From Sinomonas humi (GTDB lineage: Bacteria > Actinomycetota > Actinomycetes > Actinomycetales > Micrococcaceae), in assembly GCF_000802235.1 (NCBI RefSeq), contig NZ_JTDL01000113.1, positions 1 to 49,469 of the forward strand: a DNA stretch of 49,469 nucleotides, given 5' to 3'. The notes below the pieces were generated by a model that was not told the origin of the DNA, searched no databases, and saw only the letters and a list, made by a program, of their open reading frames with translations. Numbering within the stretch: the stretch's first letter is position 1; every line of letters starts with the position of its first letter. Shown piece after piece: positions 7,588 to 15,782 of the stretch. Made by a program: the position numbers and the translations under genes.

Positions 7588-8355
7588 GTGAGCTATCTGG
7601 ATTCGCCTCCACTCGCGTTCGCCCACCGAGGCTTCTCGCGCGAGGGGCTCGAGAACACGCTCACAGCCTTCCGCACGGCATGGGACCTCGGCTTCACTCA
7701 CCTCGAGACGGACGTGCACGCGACGGCAGACGGGGTCCTCGCCGTCTTCCACGATGACACTCTCGACCGAGTGACGGACCGGAGCGGCCCGATAGCGGGC
7801 CTCACGTGGTCGCAGGTCTCGCGGGCCCGGATCGGCGCACGCGAGGGGGTTCCTCGCTTCGAGGAACTCGCCGAGGAACTCCCCGGCGCCTATCTGAACG
7901 TGGACGTCAAGAGCGCGGGCGCCATAGCCCCGCTCGCCGCGGCCATCGAGCGGATGCGCCTCCATGATCGGGTCCTCGTCGCTTCCTCCTCGGACGCCAG
8001 GCGCCGCGCTGTCCTCGCGCGGCTCTCACGCCGTGTCCCGTCGTCGGCCGGCATGCGGACGGTTGCGCTCGTTGCCTACGGCGGCCCGGCCTTCCCGCCC
8101 GGGCTTCTCCGCTGGGCCCTGCGCGACGTCGACTGCTTCCAGGTTCCCGAGCACCAGGGGCGCCTCCCCGTCATGACCCCGCGGTTCCTTGCGCGAGCCC
8201 ACGCCTTAGGGCGTCAGGTCCACGTGTGGACGGTCAACGAGGCGACGGACATGATTCGATTGCTCGACCTCGGCGTCGATGGCCTCATGAGCGATCGGGC
8301 GGACGTGCTGCGCGACGTCCTCACCGGGCGGGGAGCCTGGCCGCCAGCGCGGTAA
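7588..8355 (+). CDS. glycerophosphodiester phosphodiesterase
   Basis: This 255-residue TIM-barrel GDPD hydrolyses glycerophosphodiesters to glycerol 3-phosphate and an alcohol. Visible catalytic and metal residues are His13-Arg14 in FAHRG, ENT (22-24), Glu40 and Asp42 in ETDVH, His55 in FHDDTLDRVTD, and Asp/Lys in LNVDVKS. VHVWTVNE and GVDGLMSDRAD close the barrel. There is no signal peptide, so it is probably intracellular and acts on lipid turnover products. GTG at 7588 is preferred to GTG at 7579 because 7588 has the correct distance from the TACGGT -10. Confidence 0.9.
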   Translation: MSYLDSPPLAFAHRGFSREGLENTLTAFRTAWDLGFTHLETDVHATADGVLAVFHDDTLDRVTDRSGPIAGLTWSQVSRARIGAREGVPRFEELAEELPGAYLNVDVKSAGAIAPLAAAIERMRLHDRVLVASSSDARRRAVLARLSRRVPSSAGMRTVALVAYGGPAFPPGLLRWALRDVDCFQVPEHQGRLPVMTPRFLARAHALGRQVHVWTVNEATDMIRLLDLGVDGLMSDRADVLRDVLTGRGAWPPAR

Positions 8356-8408
8356 GCCTCTGCGGCCAATGCCGCCCAAAAGGGGAAACTGCTCCGAATT
8401 TCCTCACA

Positions 8409-8457
8409 GTTCTCTGGGAGAACGGCAAAACGAAACCGAAGTCTCGGAGAACTCTCC
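8409..8457. promoter_or_regulatory. cluster of GAGAAC half-sites upstream of the secreted phosphatase
   Basis: GTTCTC-TGG-GAGAAC (8409-8423) is a perfect 6-3-6 inverted repeat. A further GAGAAC lies at 8447-8452 inside the 5-2-5 palindrome GGAGA-AC-TCTCC (8446-8457). Three half-sites within 49 bp of the 214-bp intergenic region suggest an operator for a dimeric regulator. It does not look like a PhoP direct-repeat box. Confidence 0.4.
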
Positions 8458-8569
8458 CGACTGAGCCGTCTTGCGCCGTCGTCCGTTCGTTTGGGGCTGG
8501 CACGATCTCTCCGGGTCCCTCCTGAGGGCCGTCAGGCATGAGGCGCCGCGTGCGCCGGAATGGAGAATC

Positions 8570-10240
8570 ATGAAGAGCACTAAGAAACGTGCCGCCGCGG
8601 CCGTGCTCGGCGCGGCCCTCACGGCGACGACAGTCGTAGGCGGCGCCGCCACGGCGGCTGTCGCGGCACCTGCGGGCGCCACGGCGCAGGGTGCCAACTC
8701 AGGCAAGCACGTCCTCCTCCTCTCGGTGGACGGCCTGCACCAGTCGGACCTCGACTGGTACGTCAAGACACACCCGACCTCTGCGCTCGCCGCTCTCGTG
8801 GGCCACGGGACGAGCTACACCAACGCGCAGACGCCCATCCCGTCGGACTCCTTCCCCGGCATGGTCGCCCAGGTCACGGGCGGCAACCCGGGCACCACGG
8901 GCGTCTACTACGACGACACGTACAACCGGGCCCTCCTCCCGGCCGGCACCACCAACTGCGCTGGTGCCACTCCCGGCGCCGAGGTCGCCTACACCGAGGC
9001 CGCTGACCTCAACCAGAACGCTCTCGACGCCGGCCAGGGCCTCGCCGGGCTGCCGAACAGCATCCTCCAGATGACGGGCAACGCGAAGTCGCTCATCAAC
9101 CCGGCGGCGCTGCCCGTGGACCCGACCACGTGCAAGCCGGTGTACCCGAACCAGTACCTCAAGGTGAACACGGTCTTCGAGGTAGCCAAGCAGGCCGGGC
9201 TGAACACGGCTTGGTCGGACAAGCACGTCGCCTACGACATCCTTAGCGGCCCCTCGGGCACGGGGATCGACGACCTGTTCGCGCCGGAGATCAACTCGGA
9301 CGCGTCGATCGCCGGCTTCTCGGGCGACTGGACGACGGACAACGCGGCGACCCAGCAGTACGACACGTACAAGGTCCAGGCAGTGCTCAACGAGATCGCG
9401 GGCAAGGACCACTCCGGCGCGCAGACCGTGGGCGAGCCCGGCATCTTCGGCATGAACTTCCAGACCGTCTCCACGGCACAGAAGCTCCCGACTTCCGACG
9501 GCCTCGTCGGTGGCTACCTCGCCGACGGCGTCACCCCGGGCCCGCTCCTGACGCGCGCGCTCGACTACATCAACACCGAGGTCGGCCAGATGACCGCGGC
9601 CATCGCGAAGACCCCGGACGCCAAGAAGACGACCGTGATCCTCTCGGCGAAGCACGGCCAGTCCCCGACGGATTCGGCGTCGCTCAAGCGCGTGGACGAC
9701 GGCCCCATCATCGACGGCCTCAACGCGGCCTGGCAGGCGGCAGGCCACTCGGGCAACCTCGTCTCCTTCTCCACGGACGACGATGTCATGCAGCTCTGGC
9801 TGACCCAGCACACGCAGGCGGCCGCTGACTTCGCGAAGCAGTACCTGCTCTCGCACTCCGCCGCAGGCAACAACGTCAGCGGGTCCTCGCTGACCGTCCA
9901 GAACTCTGGCCTCACGACCGTCTACGCCGGTTCGCAGGTCGCGAACTTCTTCCACACGGCTGCCGATGATTCGCGCATTCCGGACATCTTCGGCATCGTG
10001 CAGCACGGCGTGGTCTACACGGGCGGCCAGGGCAAGATCGCGGAGCACGGGGGCGCCGACCCCGAGGACCGCCACGTGCCGATCGTGGTCTCACAGGGCA
10101 CCGATTCGAGCGCATCGACCGTGACGAGCACCGTCGAGACCACCCAGATCGCCCCGACCATCCTCCGCGAGCTCGGTCTCAACGTGAACGCGCTCCAGGC
10201 GGTAAAGATCGAGGGGACGAAGGTTCTCCCGCAGCACTGA
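8570..10240 (+). CDS. secreted alkaline-phosphatase-superfamily (nucleotide pyrophosphatase-like) protein
   Basis: The 556-residue precursor begins with a classic export signal: MKSTKKR, a hydrophobic Ala-rich core and a likely cleavage near AVAA-P at about residue 33. The mature part has the alkaline phosphatase/NPP fold. LLLSVDGLH supplies the first metal Asp (54), and PSDSFPG (91-97) supplies the Ser nucleophile region. SAKHGQSP stands where most family members have a DHG metal motif, and EHGGADPEDRHVP supplies the last His ligand. It probably cleaves phosphodiesters or monoesters outside the membrane. GGAGA is 3 bp before the ATG. The Lys in the DHG position is notable; several uncharacterised bacterial homologues may share it. 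Confidence 0.8.
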   Translation: MKSTKKRAAAAVLGAALTATTVVGGAATAAVAAPAGATAQGANSGKHVLLLSVDGLHQSDLDWYVKTHPTSALAALVGHGTSYTNAQTPIPSDSFPGMVAQVTGGNPGTTGVYYDDTYNRALLPAGTTNCAGATPGAEVAYTEAADLNQNALDAGQGLAGLPNSILQMTGNAKSLINPAALPVDPTTCKPVYPNQYLKVNTVFEVAKQAGLNTAWSDKHVAYDILSGPSGTGIDDLFAPEINSDASIAGFSGDWTTDNAATQQYDTYKVQAVLNEIAGKDHSGAQTVGEPGIFGMNFQTVSTAQKLPTSDGLVGGYLADGVTPGPLLTRALDYINTEVGQMTAAIAKTPDAKKTTVILSAKHGQSPTDSASLKRVDDGPIIDGLNAAWQAAGHSGNLVSFSTDDDVMQLWLTQHTQAAADFAKQYLLSHSAAGNNVSGSSLTVQNSGLTTVYAGSQVANFFHTAADDSRIPDIFGIVQHGVVYTGGQGKIAEHGGADPEDRHVPIVVSQGTDSSASTVTSTVETTQIAPTILRELGLNVNALQAVKIEGTKVLPQH

Positions 10241-10253
10241 GATCACTGACGGT

Positions 10254-10299
10254 CCGCGCTCCCGCCCGGTTGTGTTTTCCCAATCGGTCGGGAGCGCGG
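10254..10299. terminator. long hairpin between two convergent genes
   Basis: CCGCGCTCCCG (10254-10264) pairs perfectly with CGGGAGCGCGG (10289-10299). The 24-base loop contains a second helper stem (CGGTTG/CAATCG with one G-U). It lies 14 bp after the phosphatase stop and before the convergent TMEM175-like stop. There is no U-tract, so it would act as a GC-only or bidirectional terminator. Confidence 0.6.
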
Positions 10300-10365
10300 C
10301 GCGTCGGGGCAGACACCGAAATCGGGCCTCCAGAAATGGGACGGAGCGCGGCGCGGTTGGCAAAG

Positions 10366-10947
10366 TCAGTCCCCGTCCGCCACTGCCCGCTCGATGCGCC
10401 TGTCTGGGATGATCCACATGGCCGCCACCCCCACATAGGCAGCCGCACTGATCCATACCGACACGTACGCTCCGAGACACCCAACCGCGTAGAGAACGAG
10501 GGACCACTTGCCCTTCGCATCGCTCTGGATGGCGCGAGCGAGGCGGCTTTCGGCGCCTTGAAGCCTTATGAGCCGAGTCTGGAGGATCGTGTAGGCGACG
10601 GCCGCTAGCAAGAGGTTGATTCCGTACACGAGGACGGGCAGCGGGCTGAGGCTGCTCTCGTCCATCCACCTCGTGGTGAACGGCACGATCGAGAGCCAGA
10701 ACAGCAGGTTGAGGTTCGCCCACAGCGCGCCGCCGTCCACCTTGTCGCTCAGGTGCATGAGGTGATGGTGGTTGCTCCAGTAGATACCGATGTACACGAA
10801 GCTCAGGACGTACGTGAGGAACGTCGGCAGAACCTGGGCGACGCCGTGCAGGTCCGGCGTGTCGGGTGTCTTGAGCTCGAGCACCATGATGGTGATTGCA
10901 ATGGCCATGACGCCGTCGCTGAAGGCCTCGACGCGGTTGGTCTCCAC
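10366..10947 (-). CDS. TMEM175/DUF1211-family membrane channel-like protein
   Basis: The 193-residue protein starts with the family signature RVEAFSDGVMAIAITIMVLEL, the FSDG motif of bacterial TMEM175 homologues, which form potassium-permeable channels as tetramers. Further hydrophobic segments (FLTYVLSFVYIGIYWSNHH, WANLNLLFWLSIVPF, VLVYGINLLLAAVAYTIL, and two near the C-terminus) give about six transmembrane helices. HHHLMH after helix three is also typical. The start is GTG at 10947; the open frame extends further but into the divergent glycerate kinase gene. No good ribosome site is visible. Only 36 bp separate it from the divergent start. Confidence 0.8.
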   Translation of the reverse strand: METNRVEAFSDGVMAIAITIMVLELKTPDTPDLHGVAQVLPTFLTYVLSFVYIGIYWSNHHHLMHLSDKVDGGALWANLNLLFWLSIVPFTTRWMDESSLSPLPVLVYGINLLLAAVAYTILQTRLIRLQGAESRLARAIQSDAKGKWSLVLYAVGCLGAYVSVWISAAAYVGVAAMWIIPDRRIERAVADGD

Positions 10948-10983
10948 GCAGACGATTGAATCACCAGCTGGCAGGATGATGGA

Positions 10984-12099
10984 ATGCGCATTCTGATCGC
11001 CCCCGACAAGTTCAAGGGCTCCCTCACAGCGGCTGAGGCTGCCGACGCGATGGCGGAAGGGGCCCTGAGCGTCTACCCGGACGCGGAGATCACAAGGGTC
11101 CCGATTGCCGACGGCGGCGAGGGCACGCTCGAGGCGGCCGTCGCCGCGGGCTTCGAGGAACGGAACAACGCTGTCGTTGGCCCCATCCTCCGGCCCGTCG
11201 GCGCTTCCTGGGCTCTCAAGGGAACAACCGCTGTGATCGAGACCGCCCAGTCCTCGGGCCTCGCTGCCCTCGACGGCGAACCCACTGCGGAAACAGCCCG
11301 CCGGGCCCATTCGTACGGCGCCGGCCAGCTCATCGCCGCGGCCCTCGACGCCGGAGCGACCGAAATCGTCATCGGGCTCGGCGGTTCGGCGATGACGGAT
11401 GGCGGCTCCGGGGCGGTTCGAGCGCTCGGCCTCACGCCCCTCGACGCCTCGGGAAACGTTGTACCGCTCGGGGGAGCGGCGCTCGCCGACGTCGTTGCCC
11501 TCGACGCCTCAGCCCTCGACCCCCGGCTGGCCCGGACGCGGTTCCGTATCGCCGTGGACGTCCGCAACCCGCTTTACGGCCCGGAGGGCGCGGCCCACAT
11601 CTTCGGCCCGCAGAAGGGGGCGGACGCCGAAACGGCCCAAGCGCTCGACGCTGGCCTCCGCATCTGGGCCAAAGCGCTCGCCGAAGCGACGGGCCGCGAC
11701 GTCGACGTCCCCGGCTCGGGCGCGGCCGGCGGCTTCCCCGCCGCCTTCCTCGCATACACGGAGGCCGAGCTCGAGAGCGGGTTCGAACTCGTGGCAGACC
11801 TCGTCGGCCTCGATGCCCAGCTCGAGGGAGCCGACCTCGTCATCACGGGCGAGGGCTCGCTGGACGGGCAGTCGCTGACGGGCAAGGCGCCGATCGCGCT
11901 CGCTGATCGGGCTCGGGAGCGGGGCATTCCCGTGGTCGCCGTCGCCGGCCGGATCCTCGCTTCGCCGGAGGAGCTTGCGGAGCATGGGATCGAGGTCGCG
12001 GGCGCGCTGGTCGACCTCGCCCCAAGCCCGGCCGAAGCAATAGCCGAGGCCGGCGCCTACGTCCGCCGGGCGGTGGCGGAGCTCCTCGCGGGCGTCTAG
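10984..12099 (+). CDS. glycerate kinase (type 1, GarK/GlxK family)
   Basis: This 371-residue enzyme phosphorylates D-glycerate with ATP, feeding glyoxylate/allantoin or sugar-acid breakdown into glycolysis. Family blocks are visible: MRILIAPDKFKGSLTA at the start, DGGEGT (43-48), GLGGSAMTDGGSG from about 131, PGSGAAGG near 240, and ITGEGSLDGQSLTGKAP from about 286. Length matches the family. The ATG at 10984 begins exactly at the conserved N-terminus. No glyoxylate carboligase or hydroxypyruvate genes are adjacent, so the source of glycerate cannot be inferred from context. Confidence 0.92.
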   Translation: MRILIAPDKFKGSLTAAEAADAMAEGALSVYPDAEITRVPIADGGEGTLEAAVAAGFEERNNAVVGPILRPVGASWALKGTTAVIETAQSSGLAALDGEPTAETARRAHSYGAGQLIAAALDAGATEIVIGLGGSAMTDGGSGAVRALGLTPLDASGNVVPLGGAALADVVALDASALDPRLARTRFRIAVDVRNPLYGPEGAAHIFGPQKGADAETAQALDAGLRIWAKALAEATGRDVDVPGSGAAGGFPAAFLAYTEAELESGFELVADLVGLDAQLEGADLVITGEGSLDGQSLTGKAPIALADRARERGIPVVAVAGRILASPEELAEHGIEVAGALVDLAPSPAEAIAEAGAYVRRAVAELLAGV

Positions 12100-12113
12100 T
12101 CCACCCGCCCTCC

Positions 12114-12150
12114 GACGAGTGGCCACTTCTCGCCTGACGAGTGGCCACTT
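12114..12150. repeat. two copies of GACGAGTGGCCACTT in a convergent junction
   Basis: GACGAGTGGCCACTT occurs at 12114-12128 and 12136-12150. Each contains the 10-bp palindrome AGTGGCCACT. They fill the 61-bp gap between the convergent glycerate kinase and amino-acid permease genes. A related core, GTGGCCACTT, recurs in the convergent junction near 15833. Confidence 0.8.
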
Positions 12151-12160
12151 GCGGCGTCGG

Positions 12161-13600
12161 TCAGTCCGCCAGATCGCCCGCCGTCGTCGTATGCCGCGGG
12201 CTCTCGGGGTTGAGCAGCGAGTTGCGCCGCGAGTAGCCGAAGTAGATCGCGAGCCCGATCACGAGCCAGACGCCGAAGCGCACCCAGGTTTCCCAAGGCA
12301 GGGAGATGATCAGCCAGAGCGAGAACAGGACGCCGACGGCGGGCACGACTGGCATCCACGGCGTCCGGAATGTGCGCGGGATTTCGGGGCTGCGGTAACG
12401 CAGGACGATCACCGCCACGCAGACCACAACGAACGCGGACAGGATCCCGATGTTCGTGAGCTCGGCGACCGTGTTGATGGGCAGCACTCCGGCGAGTACG
12501 GCGGACCCGATGCCGACGATCCACGTGAGACGAGTCGGGACATGCCGCTCCGGGTGGGTCTTTGCGAACCACTTCGGGAGGAGTCCGTCCCGGCTCATCG
12601 AGAACCATACGCGGGTGACGCCGAGCATGAACGTCAGCATCACGGTGATGATCGAGATGATCGCCCCGACCGCGATGACGTCCGCGACGGCCGGCAAGCC
12701 CACCGCAGAGAAGGCGCTCGCGAAGCCGGACTTCGGATCGATCTCGGTGTACTTCTGCATCCCCGTCAGTACGAGGGTTGCGAGCACGTAGAGCGCCATC
12801 GCGATCGCGAGCGAGTAGATGATCGCCTTCGGCATGTGCTTCGTCGCATCGCGCGACTCTTCAGCGGCCGTGCTCATCGCGTCGTAGCCGAATACGGCGA
12901 AGAAGACCGTCGCCGCGCCCGTCATCACGCCGCCGAAGCCGAATGGGAAGTAGGGGGTGTAGTTGGCGCTGTTGATGTGGAACACGCCGAGCACCACGAT
13001 GACGACGACGAGCAGCACCTTGAGCGCGACGATCACGAGCTCGAAGCGGCCCGTGCTGCGGATTCCCCGCGTGAGGATCCACGCCGTGACGAGGCACAGG
13101 ATGATGGCGAAGACATCGACGACGTGACCGGGCCCCGTGCCGGCCGCGCCAAGCATCCAGGCGGGCAGGTTGATTCCGAGCTGCCCGACGAGGAAGCCGA
13201 AGTAGCCCGAGATGCCGATGGCGACGACGGCGACGATCGCCGTGTACTCGAGGAGCAGGTCCCAGCCGATGAACCAGCCGACGATCTCGCCGAGCGACGC
13301 GTAGCCATAGGTGTACGCCGAACCCGCTTTGGGGATCATGCCCGCGAATTCGGCGTAGGAGAGGGCGGCCGCGGCGCTCGCGACGCCCGCCACGAGGAAG
13401 GAGATGAGGACGGCGGGGCCGGCGGTCGCGTGGGCAACCGCCCCGGCGAGCGAGAAGATGCCCGCCCCGATGATGCCGCCGACGCCGATCGCGGTGAGCT
13501 GCCACAGCCCGAGTGACCTCGAGAGCTGGCCGACCCCCTGCTCCTCCTCGATCTCGCCGATCGGCTTCCGCCGGAGTATGGACTGCTGCCAGCTCGTCAT
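12161..13600 (-). CDS. APC-family cationic amino-acid permease
   Basis: This 479-residue membrane protein belongs to the APC superfamily, CAT/YfnA branch: cation-coupled uptake of amino acids. The substrate-binding loop of helix 1 reads GVGGIIGAGIFSLAG (about 39-53), and YAEFAGMIPKAGSAYTYGY marks helices 2-3. FFAVFGYDAMSTAAEE is the unwound helix 6 region. About twelve transmembrane segments can be drawn. The N-terminal RRKPIGEIEEE and the C-terminal tail are cytoplasmic. It stands alone, convergent with glycerate kinase and upstream-adjacent to the uracil permease on the same strand, with 72 bp between. Confidence 0.9.
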   Translation of the reverse strand: MTSWQQSILRRKPIGEIEEEQGVGQLSRSLGLWQLTAIGVGGIIGAGIFSLAGAVAHATAGPAVLISFLVAGVASAAAALSYAEFAGMIPKAGSAYTYGYASLGEIVGWFIGWDLLLEYTAIVAVVAIGISGYFGFLVGQLGINLPAWMLGAAGTGPGHVVDVFAIILCLVTAWILTRGIRSTGRFELVIVALKVLLVVVIVVLGVFHINSANYTPYFPFGFGGVMTGAATVFFAVFGYDAMSTAAEESRDATKHMPKAIIYSLAIAMALYVLATLVLTGMQKYTEIDPKSGFASAFSAVGLPAVADVIAVGAIISIITVMLTFMLGVTRVWFSMSRDGLLPKWFAKTHPERHVPTRLTWIVGIGSAVLAGVLPINTVAELTNIGILSAFVVVCVAVIVLRYRSPEIPRTFRTPWMPVVPAVGVLFSLWLIISLPWETWVRFGVWLVIGLAIYFGYSRRNSLLNPESPRHTTTAGDLAD

Positions 13601-13672
13601 CAGGCTCCCCCTGCTCGCGTTCGGTCTTGCCTCGGTGCGGCGCCAGTCTACGCCGCGAGCGGGCGAAGGCAG

Positions 13673-14962
13673 CTAGACGCTCTCGCTCTCGGGCTCTCGC
13701 ACGGTTCCGCGCCACCGCGCGAGCCCGGTCATGCCGTGGTAGATCAGCAGAGCCGCCGCAGAACCGAGCGCGATTCCGGCGAAGCCCAGCTGGCCGACGT
13801 TCCACGTGTAATCGGCGACGCCGACGATGAGGGCGACCGCCGCCGTCGTGATGTTGATTTGGTTCGAGAAGTTGACCCTGCCCTGGACCCAGATCTTGAC
13901 GCCGAGCACGCCGATCATCCCGTAGAGCATGGTCGCTGCGCCGCCGAGCACGCCCGCCGGGACTGTGGCGATGAGCTCGCCGAACTTCGGCGAGAAGCTG
14001 AGCGCGAGAGCGCATAGGCCCGCAACCCAGTAGGCCGCGGTCGAGTAAACCTTGGTCGCTGCCATGACGCCGATGTTCTCGGCGTACGTCGTCGTGCCGG
14101 AGCCCCCGCCGAAGCCCGCGAGGGTCGTGGCGATTCCGTCGGCGATGAGCGCGCGGCCGGCCACGCCGTCGAGGTTCTGGCCCGTCATCGCGGCGACGCT
14201 CTTGACGTGCCCCACGTTCTCCGCGACCAGCACGAGCACAACGGGGACGAACAAGCCGAGGACCCCGACATGGAAGGCGGGCGTCTGGAAATGCGGGAGT
14301 CCGATCCAAGCCGCCGAGCCAACCCCCGAGAAGTTGACCTCGCCGCGCGCGATCGCCACGAGATACCCCACCACGACGCCGATGAGGATGCTCAGGCGGC
14401 CCAGGATCCCGCGGAACAGGACGCTCGCGAGGATGATCGCGAGGAGCGTCACGAAAGCCGTGATTGGTGCGGCGACGAAGTTCTGCTTGGCGGACGGCGC
14501 GAGGTTCAGGCCGATGAGCGCCACGATCGAGCCAGTCACGACCGGCGGCATGACGACGTTGATCCAATGCGCACCGAACGCCTGGACCACTGCACCGACG
14601 AGCGCGAGGACGATCCCGGCCGCGACCACCCCGCCGAGCGCCCCCGCGACGCCGAACTGCTGCTGCGAGGCGAGGATCGGTGCGATGAATGCGAAGGAAG
14701 AACCGAGGTAGCTCGGCACCCGCCCCCGCGTGATGAGCAGGAACAGCACGGTGCCGATTCCGGAGAAGAAGAGGGTCGTAGCCGGGGGCATGTGGGTGAG
14801 GATCGGCACGAGGAACGTCGAGCCGAACATTGCCACCACGTGCTGGAGGCCGATCCCGATCGTCAGCGGCCACGCGAGCCGCTCCTGAGGGGCGACGACC
14901 TCGCCCGGGCGGACGGAACGGCCGTCTCCGTGAAGCTTCCAGCCGGTTCCGAGCATGCTCAT
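13673..14962 (-). CDS. uraA: uracil/xanthine permease (NCS2 family)
   Basis: The 429-residue protein is a nucleobase:cation symporter-2, with about fourteen membrane spans. The start GIGLQHVVAMFGSTFLVPIL (residues about 36-55) is diagnostic of UraA/RutG-type uracil carriers. GFGGGSGTTTYAENIGVMAATKVYS supplies the conserved half-helix with the substrate-binding Glu, and SSFAFIAPI the other half-site. The ATG at 14962 has GGAAGG eight bases upstream. It is divergent from a RutE-like nitroreductase, which supports a role in pyrimidine uptake. The specificity is inferred; xanthine carriers are related. Confidence 0.88.
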   Translation of the reverse strand: MSMLGTGWKLHGDGRSVRPGEVVAPQERLAWPLTIGIGLQHVVAMFGSTFLVPILTHMPPATTLFFSGIGTVLFLLITRGRVPSYLGSSFAFIAPILASQQQFGVAGALGGVVAAGIVLALVGAVVQAFGAHWINVVMPPVVTGSIVALIGLNLAPSAKQNFVAAPITAFVTLLAIILASVLFRGILGRLSILIGVVVGYLVAIARGEVNFSGVGSAAWIGLPHFQTPAFHVGVLGLFVPVVLVLVAENVGHVKSVAAMTGQNLDGVAGRALIADGIATTLAGFGGGSGTTTYAENIGVMAATKVYSTAAYWVAGLCALALSFSPKFGELIATVPAGVLGGAATMLYGMIGVLGVKIWVQGRVNFSNQINITTAAVALIVGVADYTWNVGQLGFAGIALGSAAALLIYHGMTGLARWRGTVREPESESV

Positions 14963-15152
14963 GGGGGTCGCCTTCCGGTGAGGGTGGGGGTGCGTGCCAG
15001 AGAGAAATCTTACGTGTGCGTACGACGGCGGGCCGCGCACCCGTGTGGTCAATCTCACCGCGCATTGCGGAAGGGGAGCGGACGACGGCGGGTTTCACCC
15101 TTTGAGAGGGCGGCCGGCTCGGCCGCCGTCGGATCGTGGAGAAGGAGATTCA

Positions 15153-15758
15153 ATGAGCATCGCCCATCAGGAAGCCGCTCTGGACGCCGCCGCCGTCGAC
15201 GCCCTGTTCGTCGAGGCGCGCACGGCGAACTCGTTCACTGGCGAGGTGACCGAGGAGCAGGCGCAGGCGATCTACGAGCTCACGAAGTTCGGCCCCACCG
15301 CCTTCAACAACCAGCCGCTCCGCGTCACGTACGTCCGTTCAGCGGAGGCCCGCGAGCGGCTCGTCGCGCACATGATGCCCGGAAATCAGGAGAAGACGCG
15401 CAACGCTCCGCTCGTCGCCGTCCTCTCGTTCGACACCGAGTGGCACGAGAAGTGGGATCAGTTCCTCCCGGCTGCTCTCCGGGCCAAGGCGATGTTCGAT
15501 GCCGATGAGTCGCTCCGCTACGGCACCGGCCGGGACAACGCCCACCTTCAGGCGGGCTACTTCATCCTCGCCGTGCGCGCGCTCGGCTTCGCGGCCGGCC
15601 CGATGACCGGCGCCAACTTCGATGGGATCGACGCCGAGTTCTTCCCGGAGGGCGGCCGCAAGAGCTTCCTCGTGGTGAACATCGGCCTCCCGGGCGTCGA
15701 CGCCTTCGGTCCCGTGAAGACGAAGTTCGCGTACGAGGACGTCGTCGAGACCCTCTGA
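15153..15758 (+). CDS. nitroreductase-family protein, RutE (malonic semialdehyde reductase)-like
   Basis: This 201-residue FMN-dependent nitroreductase-fold protein matches RutE-type enzymes in size and in the block FGPTAFNNQPLRVTYVRS (about 51-68). It continues with the conserved ALGFAAGPMTGANFDGID. RutE reduces malonic semialdehyde to 3-hydroxypropionate at the end of uracil breakdown; other family members reduce nitro or quinone compounds. AAGGAG lies 5 bp before the ATG, which decides the start over a longer open frame. It is divergent from a uracil permease, in line with a pyrimidine role, but the other rut genes are not in the window. Confidence 0.82.
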   Translation: MSIAHQEAALDAAAVDALFVEARTANSFTGEVTEEQAQAIYELTKFGPTAFNNQPLRVTYVRSAEARERLVAHMMPGNQEKTRNAPLVAVLSFDTEWHEKWDQFLPAALRAKAMFDADESLRYGTGRDNAHLQAGYFILAVRALGFAAGPMTGANFDGIDAEFFPEGGRKSFLVVNIGLPGVDAFGPVKTKFAYEDVVETL

Positions 15759-15780
15759 CCCCTCGAGCTGACCCCTCGAG
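15755..15780. repeat. 13-bp tandem duplication spanning a stop codon
   Basis: CTGACCCCTCGAG at 15755-15767 is repeated immediately at 15768-15780. The first copy contains the TGA stop of the nitroreductase gene. Confidence 0.85.
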
Positions 15781-15782
15781 AC

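Noticed and set aside
14963-15152. Possible riboswitch between uraA and the nitroreductase gene
   Set aside because: Only a simple GGCGGCCGGC/GCCGCC hairpin is present; no known purine, pyrimidine or FMN riboswitch core could be recognised.
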